Below, piece by piece: positions 24,881-36,987 of a stretch of DNA of 64,000 bases. Within the stretch, counting starts at the first letter, position 1; each line of letters starts with the position of its first letter. The notes beneath the pieces are model-generated. The model had not been told where the DNA came from and did not search any database. It saw only the letters and a list, made by a program, of their open reading frames with translations. Position numbers and translations under genes: made by a program. Origin of the DNA: Parapristionchus giblindavisi (Eukaryota > Nematoda > Chromadorea > Rhabditida > Diplogasteridae); the NCBI GenBank assembly GCA_943737045.1, contig CALSFV010000001.1:1950001-2014000 (forward strand), given 5' to 3'.

Positions 24881-25599
24881 CTCCGGCTGTTCGACTGCCC
24901 AGTCGTCTCGCTCCTTCTTCCTTCGTGCGAACTTCACTAAAACCAAATGCCTGCTCGAATCTTCATAGTGGTTTGAACGAAAAACTTCTATCAGTGATGA
25001 CATCATGGATGCCAAGAACAATTGGAGAACCATGGTGTTGTATGTAACTCAATAAATGTTAAGCATTTGTTTTCGGATTGGACTTCGTTCATTTATTCAA
25101 AATTATCAGTGATCCAGGCAGTCACGTTTTCTCTATCAAAAATGATCATTTCTTTCTTTAAAGAACTCTTACATTACGAAATGAGTCTACAATTTATATA
25201 CTATTATCATCGTCGCAATTACGGATAGCAATATTATCTTTCTAGAGTTTCAATTCATGAAGTCTTTGATCATTTTAGCGTTGAAACGCTCAGACTTCGT
25301 AAGCGCATTTTAAAATTTGTTGCGGGTTTAATATCACACAAAATGCACATTTGACAGAACAAAAAAATATTTTAAAAAATAAAGGAAATTCAAGCAGATG
25401 ACAGAGACCTAGATTTTGATACACACGGAACAACCATGACCAGTGAAAGAGTTTGAGATGTAAAGGTGACGTATCTACGAATGGACCAGGGTAGAAAGTC
25501 TCAAGAGTGGAAAGGACTTTCTCCTACTCTGGTATCATTCCCACTTGAAGTAGAAAGATTCTCACAACAAAAATGGAAAGGTACATTGATTCATTGACA

Positions 25600-25855
25600 C
25601 ACGTTATGAATAGAAGCTCAGCTTCGAACATTCTCCTAACCATAACAGTATAATGACAGCAAGAAACTTCAAAATTCCAGACCCAAGCACATTCCAGTCA
25701 CTGTGCATTTGCTCGATTGACATATAAAGGCTGAAATATGAATTACAAGGATGCGCTGACACGCGATTTTGAAATAATACGTAAGCAAGGACAACACAAT
25801 AATTATTTTTAAACATATTAATGTCGCAGAAAAAGTGAGACACTTGATAAGACTG
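25600..25855 (-). pseudogene. R7: decayed receptor exon 1
   Basis: The minus strand contains MSIEQMHSDW followed, after a frameshift, by WNFEVSCCHYTVMVRRMFEA, matching exon 1 of R5 (MSIDQMHAKW and WHFEVSCCRD). Upstream of it the sequence TGTCTCACTT and the next roughly 70 bp also resemble the region upstream of R5. No other exons follow towards lower coordinates, so it is a relic of a duplicated R5-like gene. Confidence 0.75.
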
Positions 25856-25859
25856 TTTC

Positions 25860-27332
25860 AGTTAATAAAAATACAATACCGAATTGTTTGAACTAAAACT
25901 GGAAATTGAACATATGAAGCCGATGTTTCTTCGTCATATATTCAATTATGTATGAGCAACATTAAGCTTTATGAGACAGAATAAAACCAATTCAGATAAA
26001 TAATTTGAGGAAACGGTGACAAATATGTGAGCCTAAAGTATTTTTCGAATATCCTGATAATGGAAATGTGTATTATGACGATATTTATTTCTCAAAATTA
26101 ATCTTGGTAAAGACTGTAAGGACTAAATATCTTGTACGTACATATATAGAATCGTAAAGAACATTTAAATATATTAACGACTGGAACACAGGTTCATTAT
26201 TGTGCAGTATAGGGCTTGTTGGCACCAAGTGAACGCACGATGTCTGACGCTATCTTTGCGCGTGCTCTCTGATCAATGATCAATGTTATCATTCATCCTT
26301 TTCTCTAATATACTCGAACCGCACTTTTTCATACGCCGTGATAGGCTACAATGGGAAGAGTGAAGAATGATCTCGCTAGATGATGGTAGTTACACGTACT
26401 TTTAGGACAGAAGTACTTTTGAAATGCTGACCAAGGTCACAATTCGATGAGATGCATAACCTTCGAAAAGTGATAAAAATAAATGCACGAGAATTAATAA
26501 ATTGTTTTCGGATTTTTTAAACTGACAAAAAAACATAATACACTAATAATATGATAATATGTAATTCGACATAAACATTATACGTAAAATAATAGATAAA
26601 GAGTTATCGTAGTCTCTAAATAAAGCTGCACTTAGTTGCAAATGATAACCGGAAGAATACAATTTAGACGATGATTTTAATGGTTACGTGCCTAGCCTAC
26701 AATTTCTTTCTCATATATTTCTTTCTCTCACATTTGTGCAATACACAGACGGATTCGAAGTGGGAACTGGACATTCTTCGAATATGAGGATTTCATCCGA
26801 AAAGGAGTTGTACAATGTATTTGAAGAAACGGCTTTTTGATGGTGTAATTCATCCTGTCATCATTTTCACTGTTGTTTAACACATTCTCCCAAGGATTTA
26901 TGAGGATCGTCAAATCATTAGCGAATAATGCAATGAACTCACTCTAGTCATTGAATACAATAAGCAAAAGAAAATCAGTTGAGAATATTTTATCAAAAAA
27001 GGCTTCATATGGGAAAAGATCAACCACACCTCCGTTGACGTTTATTTTCGTTCCATCTGCTCAGTTATTTTCAAGAGGACGCTCTTGTTCCCATAATAAG
27101 ATTATGTGTTATATAAGAAAATACTATTGATGATCGAAGATTAACGTTTGTTTATCTCCACACAAATGCTCGGAAAAGTTCAAATAAAGGAATAACTGTG
27201 AAGCAAGTCTAATGAATATTCTGATGAAAGTTATTACTCATTGAATCGGGAATAGAAAATAGTCGCAGATTGCTGACATCAGAAATCTATAGACAGTGAT
27301 CAGAGAACACAAAACTGTGTCGGAGAAATAGT
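25860..27332. other. About 1.5 kb with no gene recognised
   Basis: AT-rich intergenic DNA upstream of relic R7. Only short unsupported frames were seen (for example minus 26728-26913), without motif, splice pattern or similarity to the cluster genes. Confidence 0.5.
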
Positions 27333-27680
27333 TTAAAGGTGGAGACCCGCGAAAGTTCATTCAAATCTCTTGTACCTAGCTTATGCAAGTGCAGAGTGAT
27401 ATACGAGAAGAGTGAGTCACCGCTCGTCAATCCCTTAGCGCAGTGCCAACACTTCTGTCTAGATAGCGCATGGTCGTGTGTTCGAATCCTATTGCCGAAC
27501 TTTCCTATTTTCAAAAAGCGCGCCTTTGCCTGCGATTGCAAGCATGATTCATTCATGTTTCTAGCAATCAATAAGCAGAATTCGCGTTAAATAAACGGTG
27601 TACTGTATGAAGAATAACTTTTGCTAACTTTCTGTCTTTACAGTTTGTTCACGAAAATATTCGCGGGAGTCCACCTTTAA
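27333..27680. mobile_element. TTAA-ended element with tRNA-like block, copy A
   Basis: 348 bp from TTAA to TTAA, with inverted ends TTAAAGGTGGAGACCCGCGA and CGCGGGAGTCCACCTTTAA. Inside, on the plus strand, a tRNA-like segment shows an A-box-like TTAGCGCAGTG (27434-27444) and a B-box GTGTTCGAATCC (27478-27489). The same structure occurs inverted at 50496-50843. Confidence 0.78.
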
Positions 27681-28007
27681 GAAAGTTTTTTTTTAAATAC
27701 AGTATCATAGTTTACCTATTAATTTAATAAATTTAGAGAGTGGAAACCAGGAAAATGAACAGTGTATTTCATGTAGTACAGTAGGATGTGTCAATCTGTT
27801 CTCTAGTATTTACTATGTATTACTTATGGATGGGTTTGTTGAATGTACTTATCAAGTTTCATAATTGGACTTTTTTAAAATTTCTCAGAGACCGAAGGAT
27901 ATCACTTGTGAATATGAAGATATCCCCTGCTTTGATCTCCTCTGTATATTACCTGCTGAAATGATAAAGTATTGTTCTCTAGTACCTGGATTAAAGAGGT
28001 TGAAAGC

Positions 28008-28240
28008 GTAACCCGTATAGCTCAGTGGGTTAGCCTGCTCCGCGAGAGTTCGAATATCTTTTGCAATTCAATCTATACATTTAAAATTCGATAATTCGAG
28101 CCTATCCATTGGTAGATCAATGAATTTTCAGCTCGTGTTACGATATTTCGGGCATCATCAATTTTAGAGAAAATGGATTTTGTTTTCAGGCGCATGTGAT
28201 CTATAGCCCTGCTTGACCAGTTTAGTCTCTCCCACTTTAG
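28008..28240 (+). repeat. tRNA-derived SINE-like repeat, degenerate
   Basis: It begins with a damaged tRNA head (CGTATAGCTCAGTGGGTTAG, then GAGTTCGAAT) that lacks an anticodon arm, followed by TTTTGCAATT and, further on, a body segment ATCTATAGCCCTGCTTGACC that matches the repeat at 44786-44940 (ATCTATAGTTCTGCCTGGCC). The shared head plus shared body indicate a SINE family rather than a tRNA gene. Confidence 0.6.
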
Positions 28241-28444
28241 TACGCAGTTTCTGTAATAACCGAGCAAAACTAGTGTGTTTGATTTAGGAAACGCTATAGA
28301 GCAATAAACACAGAATATATGACAAGCTACAGTTTGTTCCATCGCATTTATTGTCTTGATTTAGAAACTTTTCGGAATTTTATTTGCTTCGACTTTCAAT
28401 GATGTTTCCAACTGAATATTTCGAGCTAATTGACTCTTATTTTA

Positions 28445-29799
28445 CAGTGTAGCCTAAAAGTCATCGGACACTTTTGGGATACAACCATGTTGTGTTGGTG
28501 ATATTACATTAGTTCATTATTGCGTAGTGATGACGCAATCGAATTACACTTTTTTGAAAAATTACATTTCTTTGGAGAAAAGCCCTGTTCTTCTGAAACA
28601 TTGTGAGAGTGGAGAACCCCAGTAGGGCTGCACAGTCAAACAATCCGGAATGGCTCCGACTTCGATTTCAAGCTGTAGCAGGGTTGCAACTTTGACCTCC
28701 AAAATTTATAACCCAGCTTCTAGATGTGCTAACGACCCGTTCTAAGTGCTAAAATGACGCTAGCGGCGAGTAATGTTTATCCCCAGATTACGGTAGTCAT
28801 AGCTCGTTATTTGCCCTCAGGGCATAAAATCATTTTTTGTAGGGAGGACCGATTTTGAGACCCTACCGTTCAGAGGACAGATCTTCTAAAATTATGGTCC
28901 CTGGGCAAGCAGCTTTGCAATATATCGTATATGTGTTTCCCTTACTTTGGTTTAGTTCCGATTCCTTTCAGACCCGTAGCAAAAGTTAGGCTGATGTCTA
29001 CTCGGTTTCAGCGATCAAAGATCAAAATCCAAAGATCAAAGATCGGAGTTCAGCAATAGTGCAAAAACTTTTGTGAACATCTCTAACATGCATTGGTACT
29101 TTGAAACTAAGAGATTTCATCAATAGAGGCCCAGGGGCGAGAGCAGTAAGAGAGAAAGCGCAAGAGCGCGCACCGAGTAGACCTCAGCATAACTTTTGCG
29201 ACGGGTCTGAAAGGAATCGGAATTAAACCAAAATAAGGGAAATACATATATGATGCATTGCAAAGCTGCTTGCCCAGGAACCATAATTTTAGAAGACCTG
29301 TCCTCTGAACGGTAGGGTCTCAAAATCGGTCATCCCTACAACAAAATTATTTTATGCCCTGAGGGCAAATGACGAGCTATGACTACCGTAATCTGGGGAT
29401 AAACATTACTCGCCGCTAGCGTCATTTTAGCACTTAGAACGGGTCGTTAGCACATCTAGAAGCTGAGTTATAAATTTTGGAGGTCAAAGTTGCAACCCTG
29501 CTACAGCTTGAAATCGAAGTCGGAGCCATTCCGGATTGTTTGACTGTGCAGCCCTACTGGGGTTCTCTTTTTCTTTCAGAAGAACTGGGCTTTTCACCAA
29601 AGAAATGTAATTTTTCAAAAAAGTGTAATTCGATTGCGTCATCACTACGCAATAATAAACTAATGCAATATCACCAACACATCATGGTTGTATACCATGA
29701 TAAATTCTCTACATTGACTCAAAAATCAGCTTGATTGCTTTACTGGATCAAAAGTTATAAAAAAATGAAAAAGTGTCCGATGACTTTTAGGCTACACTG
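28445..29799. mobile_element. Tc1-like giant foldback element (1355 bp)
   Basis: It begins CAGTGTAGCCTAAAAGTCAT and ends with its complement, flanked by TA on both sides (28443-28444 and 29800-29801), as for Tc1/mariner-type insertions. The arms of about 550 bp are near-complementary (AGCCCTACTGGGGTTCTC, ACGGTAGTCATAGCTCG) around a loop near 28990-29150. No transposase frame was found. Confidence 0.87.
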
Positions 29800-30044
29800 T
29801 ATGTGATATATATTGCTACGGTCAATTCGTTGACGCATAGCAGTAATCTGTCTCATAAATTAGTACAGAAACGTATGCCTATGCTTTATCTATCCCTGAG
29901 TTAGCATTAGATGAAAACGGATGAAAACATAAAATGCCATTAGATTCGCAAGAGCCATGTAATCAGCAGAGTCATTAGCATCTCAAGAGCAAGAAAAAAT
30001 CATCAAATGCTGTAGGACTGACTACATAAAAGTCACATTTGCCT

Positions 30045-30265
30045 TCGTTATTTTTTTCCACAGATCAGTATCTTTCAGAGTATTTCTGCAACTTAAGTGG
30101 TCAAGGAAAACTATTTTTGATACTTGAAAATACTCTCTCAAGTCAAAATAGAGGTCACCGATTTGACAGTAATATTCACATTCGTATTATTAGTCTCTGG
30201 TATCTGTTTCGCATGAAGTGTATGTTAAGATACTTTCGCCGGAGTACTTCTCTTGATATAAACGC
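30045..30265 (-). pseudogene. R8: decayed last exons of a receptor gene
   Basis: Positions 29940-30200 resemble the 3' region of R5 (39060-39300): GACTGACTACATAAAAGTCA, then a degraded exon 10 area and a degraded exon 9 (TACTTGAAAATACTCTCTCA, CAGTAATATTCACATTCGTA). Frames are broken and no upstream exons are seen above 30300. I infer the tail of a lost receptor gene on the minus strand. Confidence 0.5.
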
Positions 30266-30611
30266 AAGTACAAAGACCAAAGATCAAAATATTGATTTAT
30301 CTGGAAGAACGCTCACACCAGAATACAATCAATATTAGAGAGTCCAACTTCCTCAGAGCAAACGACAGAAAACTCGATCAATATAACTCTACAAAGACAT
30401 GAATCTCAGAATAAAAATAATACAACGAAAGACATGACATTAATATACAAATATGAAAATAATAATACTAGACAAATAAATGCAAGTATTATAATCATCA
30501 TAATGAAATAGAAGAACAGGAAATAGAATGTTAAAGAGCAAGTGCTGGAAATCCCACCGAAACAGACGTAAACTTCCATAAAAACTCCGAATATAATTTC
30601 TCTGGCATTTA

Positions 30612-31030
30612 CAAGGGAAGCACAACTGGAAACGGAAACGATTCCGAAATTTACCTATATAGGTGGATAGGGTTGAGGGGGAGATGTCCAAAAGTGGTTT
30701 CAAAAGTTGCACCGCTGATCTAATAATCGATATTTTCAATCGATATTTCTTTACCCATATACGTTTAAAATATCCTACGAGTTCCCCAACTTCATTTTAA
30801 TTGTTTTTTCGTCATTTCCGAGCTTTAACATGAAAATAGAACATTTTGAAAGAAGAGAAAAAAACTAGGCTAAAATTGGACGCGCGTGTTAAAATATATC
30901 GATTGAAAATATCGATTAGTAGATCAGCGGTGCAACTTTTGAAACCACTTTTGGACATCTCCCACCCAACCCTATCCACCTATATAGGTAAATTTCGGAG
31001 TCGTTTCCGTTTCCAGTTGTGCTTCCCTTG
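30612..31030. mobile_element. Harbinger-like MITE (419 bp)
   Basis: Inverted ends CAAGGGAAGCACAACTGGAA extend for over 100 bp (CCTATATAGGTGGATAGGG, TCGATATTTTCAATCGATA). TTA flanks both sides (30609-30611 and 31031-31033), the target duplication typical of PIF/Harbinger elements. No coding capacity. Confidence 0.82.
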
Positions 31031-31342
31031 TTAGAGTTTTTTTTTGCACATAGTAGAGGGTTTACATGACAAGAAATTAGTATTTTATCATAATTGGTCG
31101 AACTTTCACTGTTTTCAGGGGGGGGGGGTCTGGGAATGAGAAGTCAGAATGTATCATTTATCCCCTGACTCCGTCGAAACCCCTCAAATCCCTCATTTCT
31201 CGTTTACAGACTACCCCTGGCCAGGTCATTCTGTCCCAATTTACAGTGGAGGGGCTGTTGACAATGAACGCACCATAATTCAGATAAAAAATTAATGAAT
31301 TTTCCAGGAAACGTTAGATTCCTTAGCCTTTGTTCGTCTTTG

Positions 31343-34300
31343 TTAATTACGTTGTACAGACTGCCAACTTTCCGCGTAAGCCTGCGAAAAACAAATTTAA
31401 TTCCAAATTAAAAATAATATGTACCTGGAAGTACATATCTCGCTCTTGAGTGGATTCAAAATTGAGCCGTGCACCGGTTACAGATCGGACTTGAACATTA
31501 GCATTACCATGGCTCATCGGTCCTTTAGATATTTGGGTATCACTTCTTCTACTGCAAATTCAATTGTTACGCTTTGCGATAAGAGAACCAAAATCATGTT
31601 TCCCACTGAAACATAAGGTTCAGCATTTTGTTTTGAGAAACTAATCACATAACCGATTGCGTTGTGCAAATTGTAAATTGTGCAAATTATAGAACAGAAC
31701 AAATTTGTGTTACCGAAATCGAGCAAGGATCCGGGCCACCGACTTCCTCAAAGCCGGGTGCAACTTGAGCGCGATTAAAATCGACCCAATCACCTGTTAA
31801 TACGAATTTCTATCAATATTCGAACAATACCACTCTTCGCCTTTACAATCAATGATCTGTGAATATAGCTCATGTCCAGTTCAAAAGTCACGAAAATTAA
31901 AGAAAAATAGTCAAAAGAGTGTTTAAAACGAGGAGTGCTTTTCTTTTCTCCTTCGAGTTTTGAACAGTGGCCGTATGCATGAACAAAGGAAACCGTTTTC
32001 CGGGAAAATGTGCCGTCACTAGCGAGGATTTTTGGAGAACGCCTCCGCCTACGCTAATGACGTCACATTTTCCCGGAAATCGGTTTCCTGGGTTCATGCA
32101 TACGGTCACAGAGTATAAAACTTACTCTTGGTCCCATTAGAGTATAGATGGCCTGTATGTATAGGATGAAATATTGTGGAATCTTCCAACGAATAATCAA
32201 AGCGCCCACGACGCCGTATAAAGCGCAGACAGCATTCATCGTTGTCTTAAAAATATTATATTTTAAGGTTATTAGAAACAGTCTGATCACGCTTTCACGT
32301 TTTCTCCAATGGTCCTGAAAGTTTGGAATGTTCGTTTATGCTGTGTAAAATAAAAATAAAAACAGAAAAAATTTCCTTATGAGGTGATGAATCTGTTCTC
32401 TCTCTTTTCATATATTTTTTCAGATAAGGCTCTGCCCCTAGCAATGCTAGTTTTTTTTTCAGACAAATGCTTTCCTAACCTGGTAGGGTATGTACCACTT
32501 CAACATTTTGGCAGATCGCTGTGCTTCGATCACTTGAAATCTGCTCGCCAGATTGTTGACATTGCATAATCGATATCGATATTCCATCACCTGAGCCGTC
32601 TTCCTCGCGGTATAGCGTAAATAGACGAGAAAAATCTTTGGAAAAAATATTAGTTATTTAAAGTTTAAAAAACTTTCAGAGGAGTTTCTTACCGCAAAGA
32701 TGAAAAGAACCTGACCCGTAACTCCTTTGAAAAAGAGGCTTCGTTCGATATATCCTGTACAAATGTAAGGAGTTTACTATCAACTTTTGTTGACCTATGC
32801 ACCAAACCTTCTCCAACTAGCCATGTGTAGGCTAGAATCAGCAAATATACAGCAGCCAATATACACATGATTATTCTTGGAGATCGAGTACTGCTCTATA
32901 AAAAATGACTATTTTTTCGTTTTATGGACGGAACACCCTTTCTATTAACATTTTTTTTGTTTAACTTAGCGTGGATAAACCATACAACTAGAAGTGCGCA
33001 TTGAAGTATAGCTTCTTTATTTAGCACAATCATCTTCTATGTACAGTAGAGTAGGCTACTCGGGTTGCGGGATGCGGGCCCGCAATGACCCGCATGCCAT
33101 CGCGGGCCCACAATCGCCCCCTCCCTCGCCTCCTTCTGACTATGAGGTTGCGGGCCCGCAATGATTTTACGAGCCATTGCGGGCCCGCAACCCCCGAATG
33201 GCCAACTCTAATGACTAGTTTAAGAGACCGGCTCGGTAAGACTCGAGCATTTTGACCCCCTGCCGGACATTCGCCACGACTTTCGATCTGGGCCTCAATA
33301 CTTTCATCATAGACACATACCGGGGAGACCGATGAAAGTTATAGTGGAAATGCCCTTGGGCTCAAAACCGGCTCACATATGTTTTATAAAATAAAAAATT
33401 TAAAAAATCATAATTTTTCAATCGTGATAACTAGGACTTTTATTTCTTTTTTATTGGTGAATAACATGTCATGCACTCTTATAAACACTCCTGAACAATA
33501 ATATCATATCGTTCTGAATATGTTTTTTCGTGTCTGATTTTCAGATTTTTCCTCTTCTATACTCTTCAACAGAGAGACGGCAAGCATTGACATAGTACAT
33601 ATTGTAGCCCTGACAATTGTGTACATGATGGTCACATTCCCTTGGAAATCCATCTTTTCTGAAGCATCGAGAATTGCAACTGAATGAATGAGATATGTGT
33701 AATTTGCAAAAATAAAAAATTAAATTTCTTGAAATTCGTAAGAGTAAGAGGTAGCTTTATTATGTCATTTTACTCGTAGCGATGCGCACACATAGAAAAA
33801 ATACACAAATATACTCAGACTACATTTTTTTTAAAATTTAAAAAAATAATTATTTTTATTTTTATTTTTTCAAACTGCATATTGAGTCGACCGTGGAGTC
33901 AAGTTGATTCATAGGACAGATGGTGGCTGATACATGTCCGTTTGCGAAAACAACTGCCACGTGAAGAATCGTCGTTTTGCAGATCTAGAATTTTTTTAAA
34001 AAATCATCAAACTTGAATATTTACATGTTTATTTCATATAAATCGGTTGAAAGGTGGCCTATGGCAACCTACGTTGTACCATTGTTATCAGTAGGAGTGT
34101 ACGCTATTGGACTACCGTAATCATCGGTAATCGCGAACTGATTTTTTTCAGTCGACCCATGATTTTCAACCATGACCCGGGGTTCATGGTTAAGAATGGC
34201 TGATGTCGAAAAATTCATGATGATCCCAGACCAAATACTATTTGGCAATATATCAACAGTGAGCCAACTTCTAGTTTTCTGGATATCGGTTGAAAATCAT

Positions 34301-35900
34301 GGGTCGACTGAAAAAAATCAGTTCGCGATTACTGATGATTACGGTAGTCCAATAGCGTACACTCCTACTGATAACAATGATACAACTTAGGTTGCCATAG
34401 GCCACCTTCCAACCGATTTATATGAAATAAACATGTAAATATTCAAATTTGATGATTTAAAAAATAAATTCTAGATCTGCGAAAGGACGATTCTTCACGT
34501 GGCAGTTGTTTTCGCAAACGGACATGTATCAGCCACTATCTGCCCTACGAATCAACTTGACTCGACGGCCGACTCAATATGCAGTTTGAAAAAATAAAAA
34601 TAAAATAATTATTTTTCTCAGTTTAAAAAAAATGTAGTCTGAGTCTACTTGTATATTTTTTTCAGTGTACGCGCATCACTACGAGTAAAATGACATAATA
34701 AAGCTACCTCTTACTCTTACGAATTTCAAGAAATTTAATCTTCTATTTTTGCAAATTACATATATCTCAGAAAAGTTGGATTTCCAAGGGAATGTGGCCA
34801 TCATGTACACAATTGTCAGGGCAACAATATGTGCTATGTCAATGCTTGCCGTCTCTCTGTTGAAGAGTATAGAAGAGGAAAAATCTGAAAATCAGACACG
34901 AAAAAACATATTCAGAACGATATGATATTATTGTTCAGGAGTGTTTATAAGAGTGCATGACATGTTATTCACCAATAAAAAAGAAATAAAAGTCCTAGTT
35001 ATCACGATTGAAAAATTATGATTTTTTTTAAATTTTTTATTTTATAAAACATATGTGAGCCGGGTTGAAGCCCAAGGGCATTTTCACTATAACTTTCATC
35101 GGTCTCCCCGGCATGTGTCTATGATGAAAGTATTGAGGCCCAGATCGAAAGTCTTGGCGAATGTCCGGACCATGCTCGAGTCTTACCGAGCCGGTCTCTT
35201 AAAAGCAAGAAATCTTACCTCATCATAACTTTTGTATGACCATAGTGCGTACATCCTTTCAACGATTATGAGTAAGAGAATCGAAAGTGCCATGACCCAG
35301 CCTAAATTTCCCAGTGTAAAGAGCAAAAACATCATGCAAAACAACAAAATGTTAGCAAAAACAATAGTTATAATATACTTAAGTTTATTTTTTTAAACAT
35401 ATAATATTTATATGTGTGTAATGTTAGCACAGTTCTGTGATTTGACTGGTTTAATTCGAACGTACAGCCATATTTGAGCATGGTAACGTATGAATTCTCA
35501 TCGAGAAGTCCGGAAAGATTGATCATATCCAGAATGTGAACGAACATAAGTACGATGTCGTTCACGAACGAGCTCATGAACAACAATCGAAGATTTGAAT
35601 GTAAAATCTGAAAAAGTGACATTTACTTGCGGAATGTTTTGTACGAAACTTCGGTCAAAGGGATAGTCTGATCAATGTCATTCCAGATGAGGATACATGC
35701 ATTTTATGAAATAATAAATATGGTACAGTTACCTTGGATTTGTAGAGGATTCGCATATAAATCGTTCCTATGATAAATGTAACGATTAGGAATATTCCCT
35801 CTAAAACCCTCATAGCGATGATTATATCTCGACAGCAGGAAACTTCAAAATGCCAACCGGCAGCTGGAATACCTAGATTCCTTGTCCAATTTGAGGGCAT
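31343..35900 (-). CDS. R4: seven-transmembrane chemoreceptor, Sre-like, complete
   Basis: Ten exons: 35733-35900, 35466-35607, 35219-35301, 32808-32895, 32693-32754, 32480-32635, 32126-32245, 31714-31793, 31425-31551, 31343-31381; 354 residues in continuous phase. Marks: MPSNWTRN start, SCCRDII, ILHSNLRLLFMSS, VERMYALWSYKSYDE, SPRIIMC, ASRFQVIEAQRSAKMLKWY, TLMGPR, LHPALRKS, LNFESTQERDMYFQ, and last exon AYAESWQSVQRN. The ATG is two bases after a TTAG acceptor, suggesting a spliced-leader junction. Intron 3 carries the 2-kb palindrome at 33220-35202 plus a hAT-like MITE; intron 7 carries the 147-bp element at 31965-32111. Nearest paralogue by sequence is R6. Class assignment as Sre is by motif memory, not search. 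Confidence 0.88.
31965..32111. mobile_element. 147-bp hairpin MITE with CRE palindrome, copy A
   Basis: Ends CAGTGGCCGTATGCATGAAC and the complement, arms covering nearly the whole element, with TTTTCCGGGAAAATGT and TGACGTCA (32058-32065). It lies in R4 intron 7. The left-arm copy of TGACGTCA is mutated. Same length as copy B at 44967-45113. Confidence 0.8.
33047..33210. mobile_element. hAT-like MITE (164 bp), copy A
   Basis: Ends TAGAGTAGGCTACTCGGG and GAATGGCCAACTCTA, with a GC-rich centre containing repeated GCGGGCCCGCAAT. The family is defined by copy B at 37489-37757, which has a perfect 8-bp target duplication; here the flanks (ATGTACAG, ATGACTAG) match only partly. It lies in R4 intron 3, 9 bp from palindrome 3. 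Confidence 0.78.
33220..35202. mobile_element. TTAA-ended giant palindrome 3 (1983 bp), in R4 intron 3
   Basis: Termini TTAAGAGACCGGCTCGGTAA and complement, the same as palindrome 2, with long homologous interior (GTCGACCCATGATTTTCAAC, ATGATGATCCCAGACCAAAT). Arms of about 900-1000 bp pair around a centre near 34270. It begins 16 bp inside the 5' end of R4 intron 3. No coding capacity. Confidence 0.9.
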
Positions 35901-36014
35901 TCCTAAATAGTAATGTATTATTGTGCGCATAAAATGTACTTGCATAAGAAAATGATACTATAAAGAACGGAAGTCGCTCAAAGGCTAGATCGACATAGTT
36001 TCTGAACAATGGTA

Positions 36015-36067
36015 AACAAGAAAGTCTCTTCTACAAATAAAACAAGAAATTTTTATACGCTCAATAA
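36015..36067. repeat. 53-bp box upstream of R4, shared with R6
   Basis: AACAAGAAAGTCTCTTCTAC to CGCTCAATA is nearly identical to 50867-50919 upstream of R6. It starts 115 bp before the R4 ATG. Best read as a conserved remnant of the duplication that produced R4 and R6; a regulatory role is possible but unproven. Confidence 0.7.
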
Positions 36068-36712
36068 TGTGGTACACAGTGGATGCGCGAAGACTATCAG
36101 TAACTGAGAAAAGAATGGCGTGCTTTGAACTCCCTACTTAGAACTAGTTTCAAGCTATGAAGGTGAGAGACTTCACATGACAAAATAATGAAAGATATAC
36201 AAATTCAAAAGATTACGGAAATGTATTCTATGCATGTCTATGAAAAAAATATCAATGCACTGAAAATTAATTATACGCCAAGAAAATTCAATAACATAGT
36301 TTTATTATACTATATACATTATTATAATATTATATTTGTCGCTTTTTATATAATCTAATGATTAAAAGAAGAATAACTGCATAAATATTCAATAAGTAAG
36401 CAGTTAATTTAGCAGTATTTCGATAGTGTTAGATTGAGAAGCATCTTTTTTTCCCCGAAATAATTGGCGTAAAACTCAACTCTGGCATTACATATACTAA
36501 TGGGTTATCATCTCTGGGAAATCATGTACATAATGTGAGTAGATTGTAGAGAAATATGCCTTACAATTAGTTATATACAACTAAGCGCTTCATTTCCGCA
36601 TAATTAATTACTAATACAAATTAAAAACTAAGAATTCACATGTACAATATTTACGAACGTGCATTTATTGAAAGAACATAGGAAAATTTCCCAAGCGTTT
36701 GCTAATGGCTTA
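36068..36712. other. AT-rich spacer, nothing recognised
   Basis: About 640 bp upstream of R4. No exon, repeat family or RNA gene recognised. Confidence 0.5.
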
Positions 36713-36722
36713 ACCGAGTGTT

Positions 36723-36987
36723 GGGAGAAGGAAGCGTAGAGAAGAAAATGCAGATGGGCAATGAAATTGAGGAATATGGAAGAACAAAGATGGGCTAGGA
36801 AGTTGACTACATGGATACCTTACAACCATATTAAAAGGAGACAGCCTGGACAACCTCCTCTACGTTGGCGAGATGAAGTGAGAAGAGTTATGGGATCGTC
36901 CTGGTGGTCTATACCAATGGATGACGCTAATCGCGTCATTACTCATCTGACCTAAGTCTGTCTGATATGATAAATGAATTTGAAATG
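36723..36987 (+). mobile_element. Non-LTR retrotransposon 3' fragment, copy B, with target duplication
   Basis: 265 bp nearly identical to the 3' end of copy A (KCRWAMKLRNMEEQRWARKL through ITHLT stop and the TTTGAA tail). It is flanked by the perfect 10-bp direct repeat ACCGAGTGTT (36713-36722 and 36988-36997), so this is a genuine, recent, strongly 5'-truncated insertion. Confidence 0.92.

Noticed and set aside
29120..29734. Frames of 67 and 85 codons within the Tc1-like element
   Set aside because: They lie in complementary arms, mirror each other and show no transposase motif.
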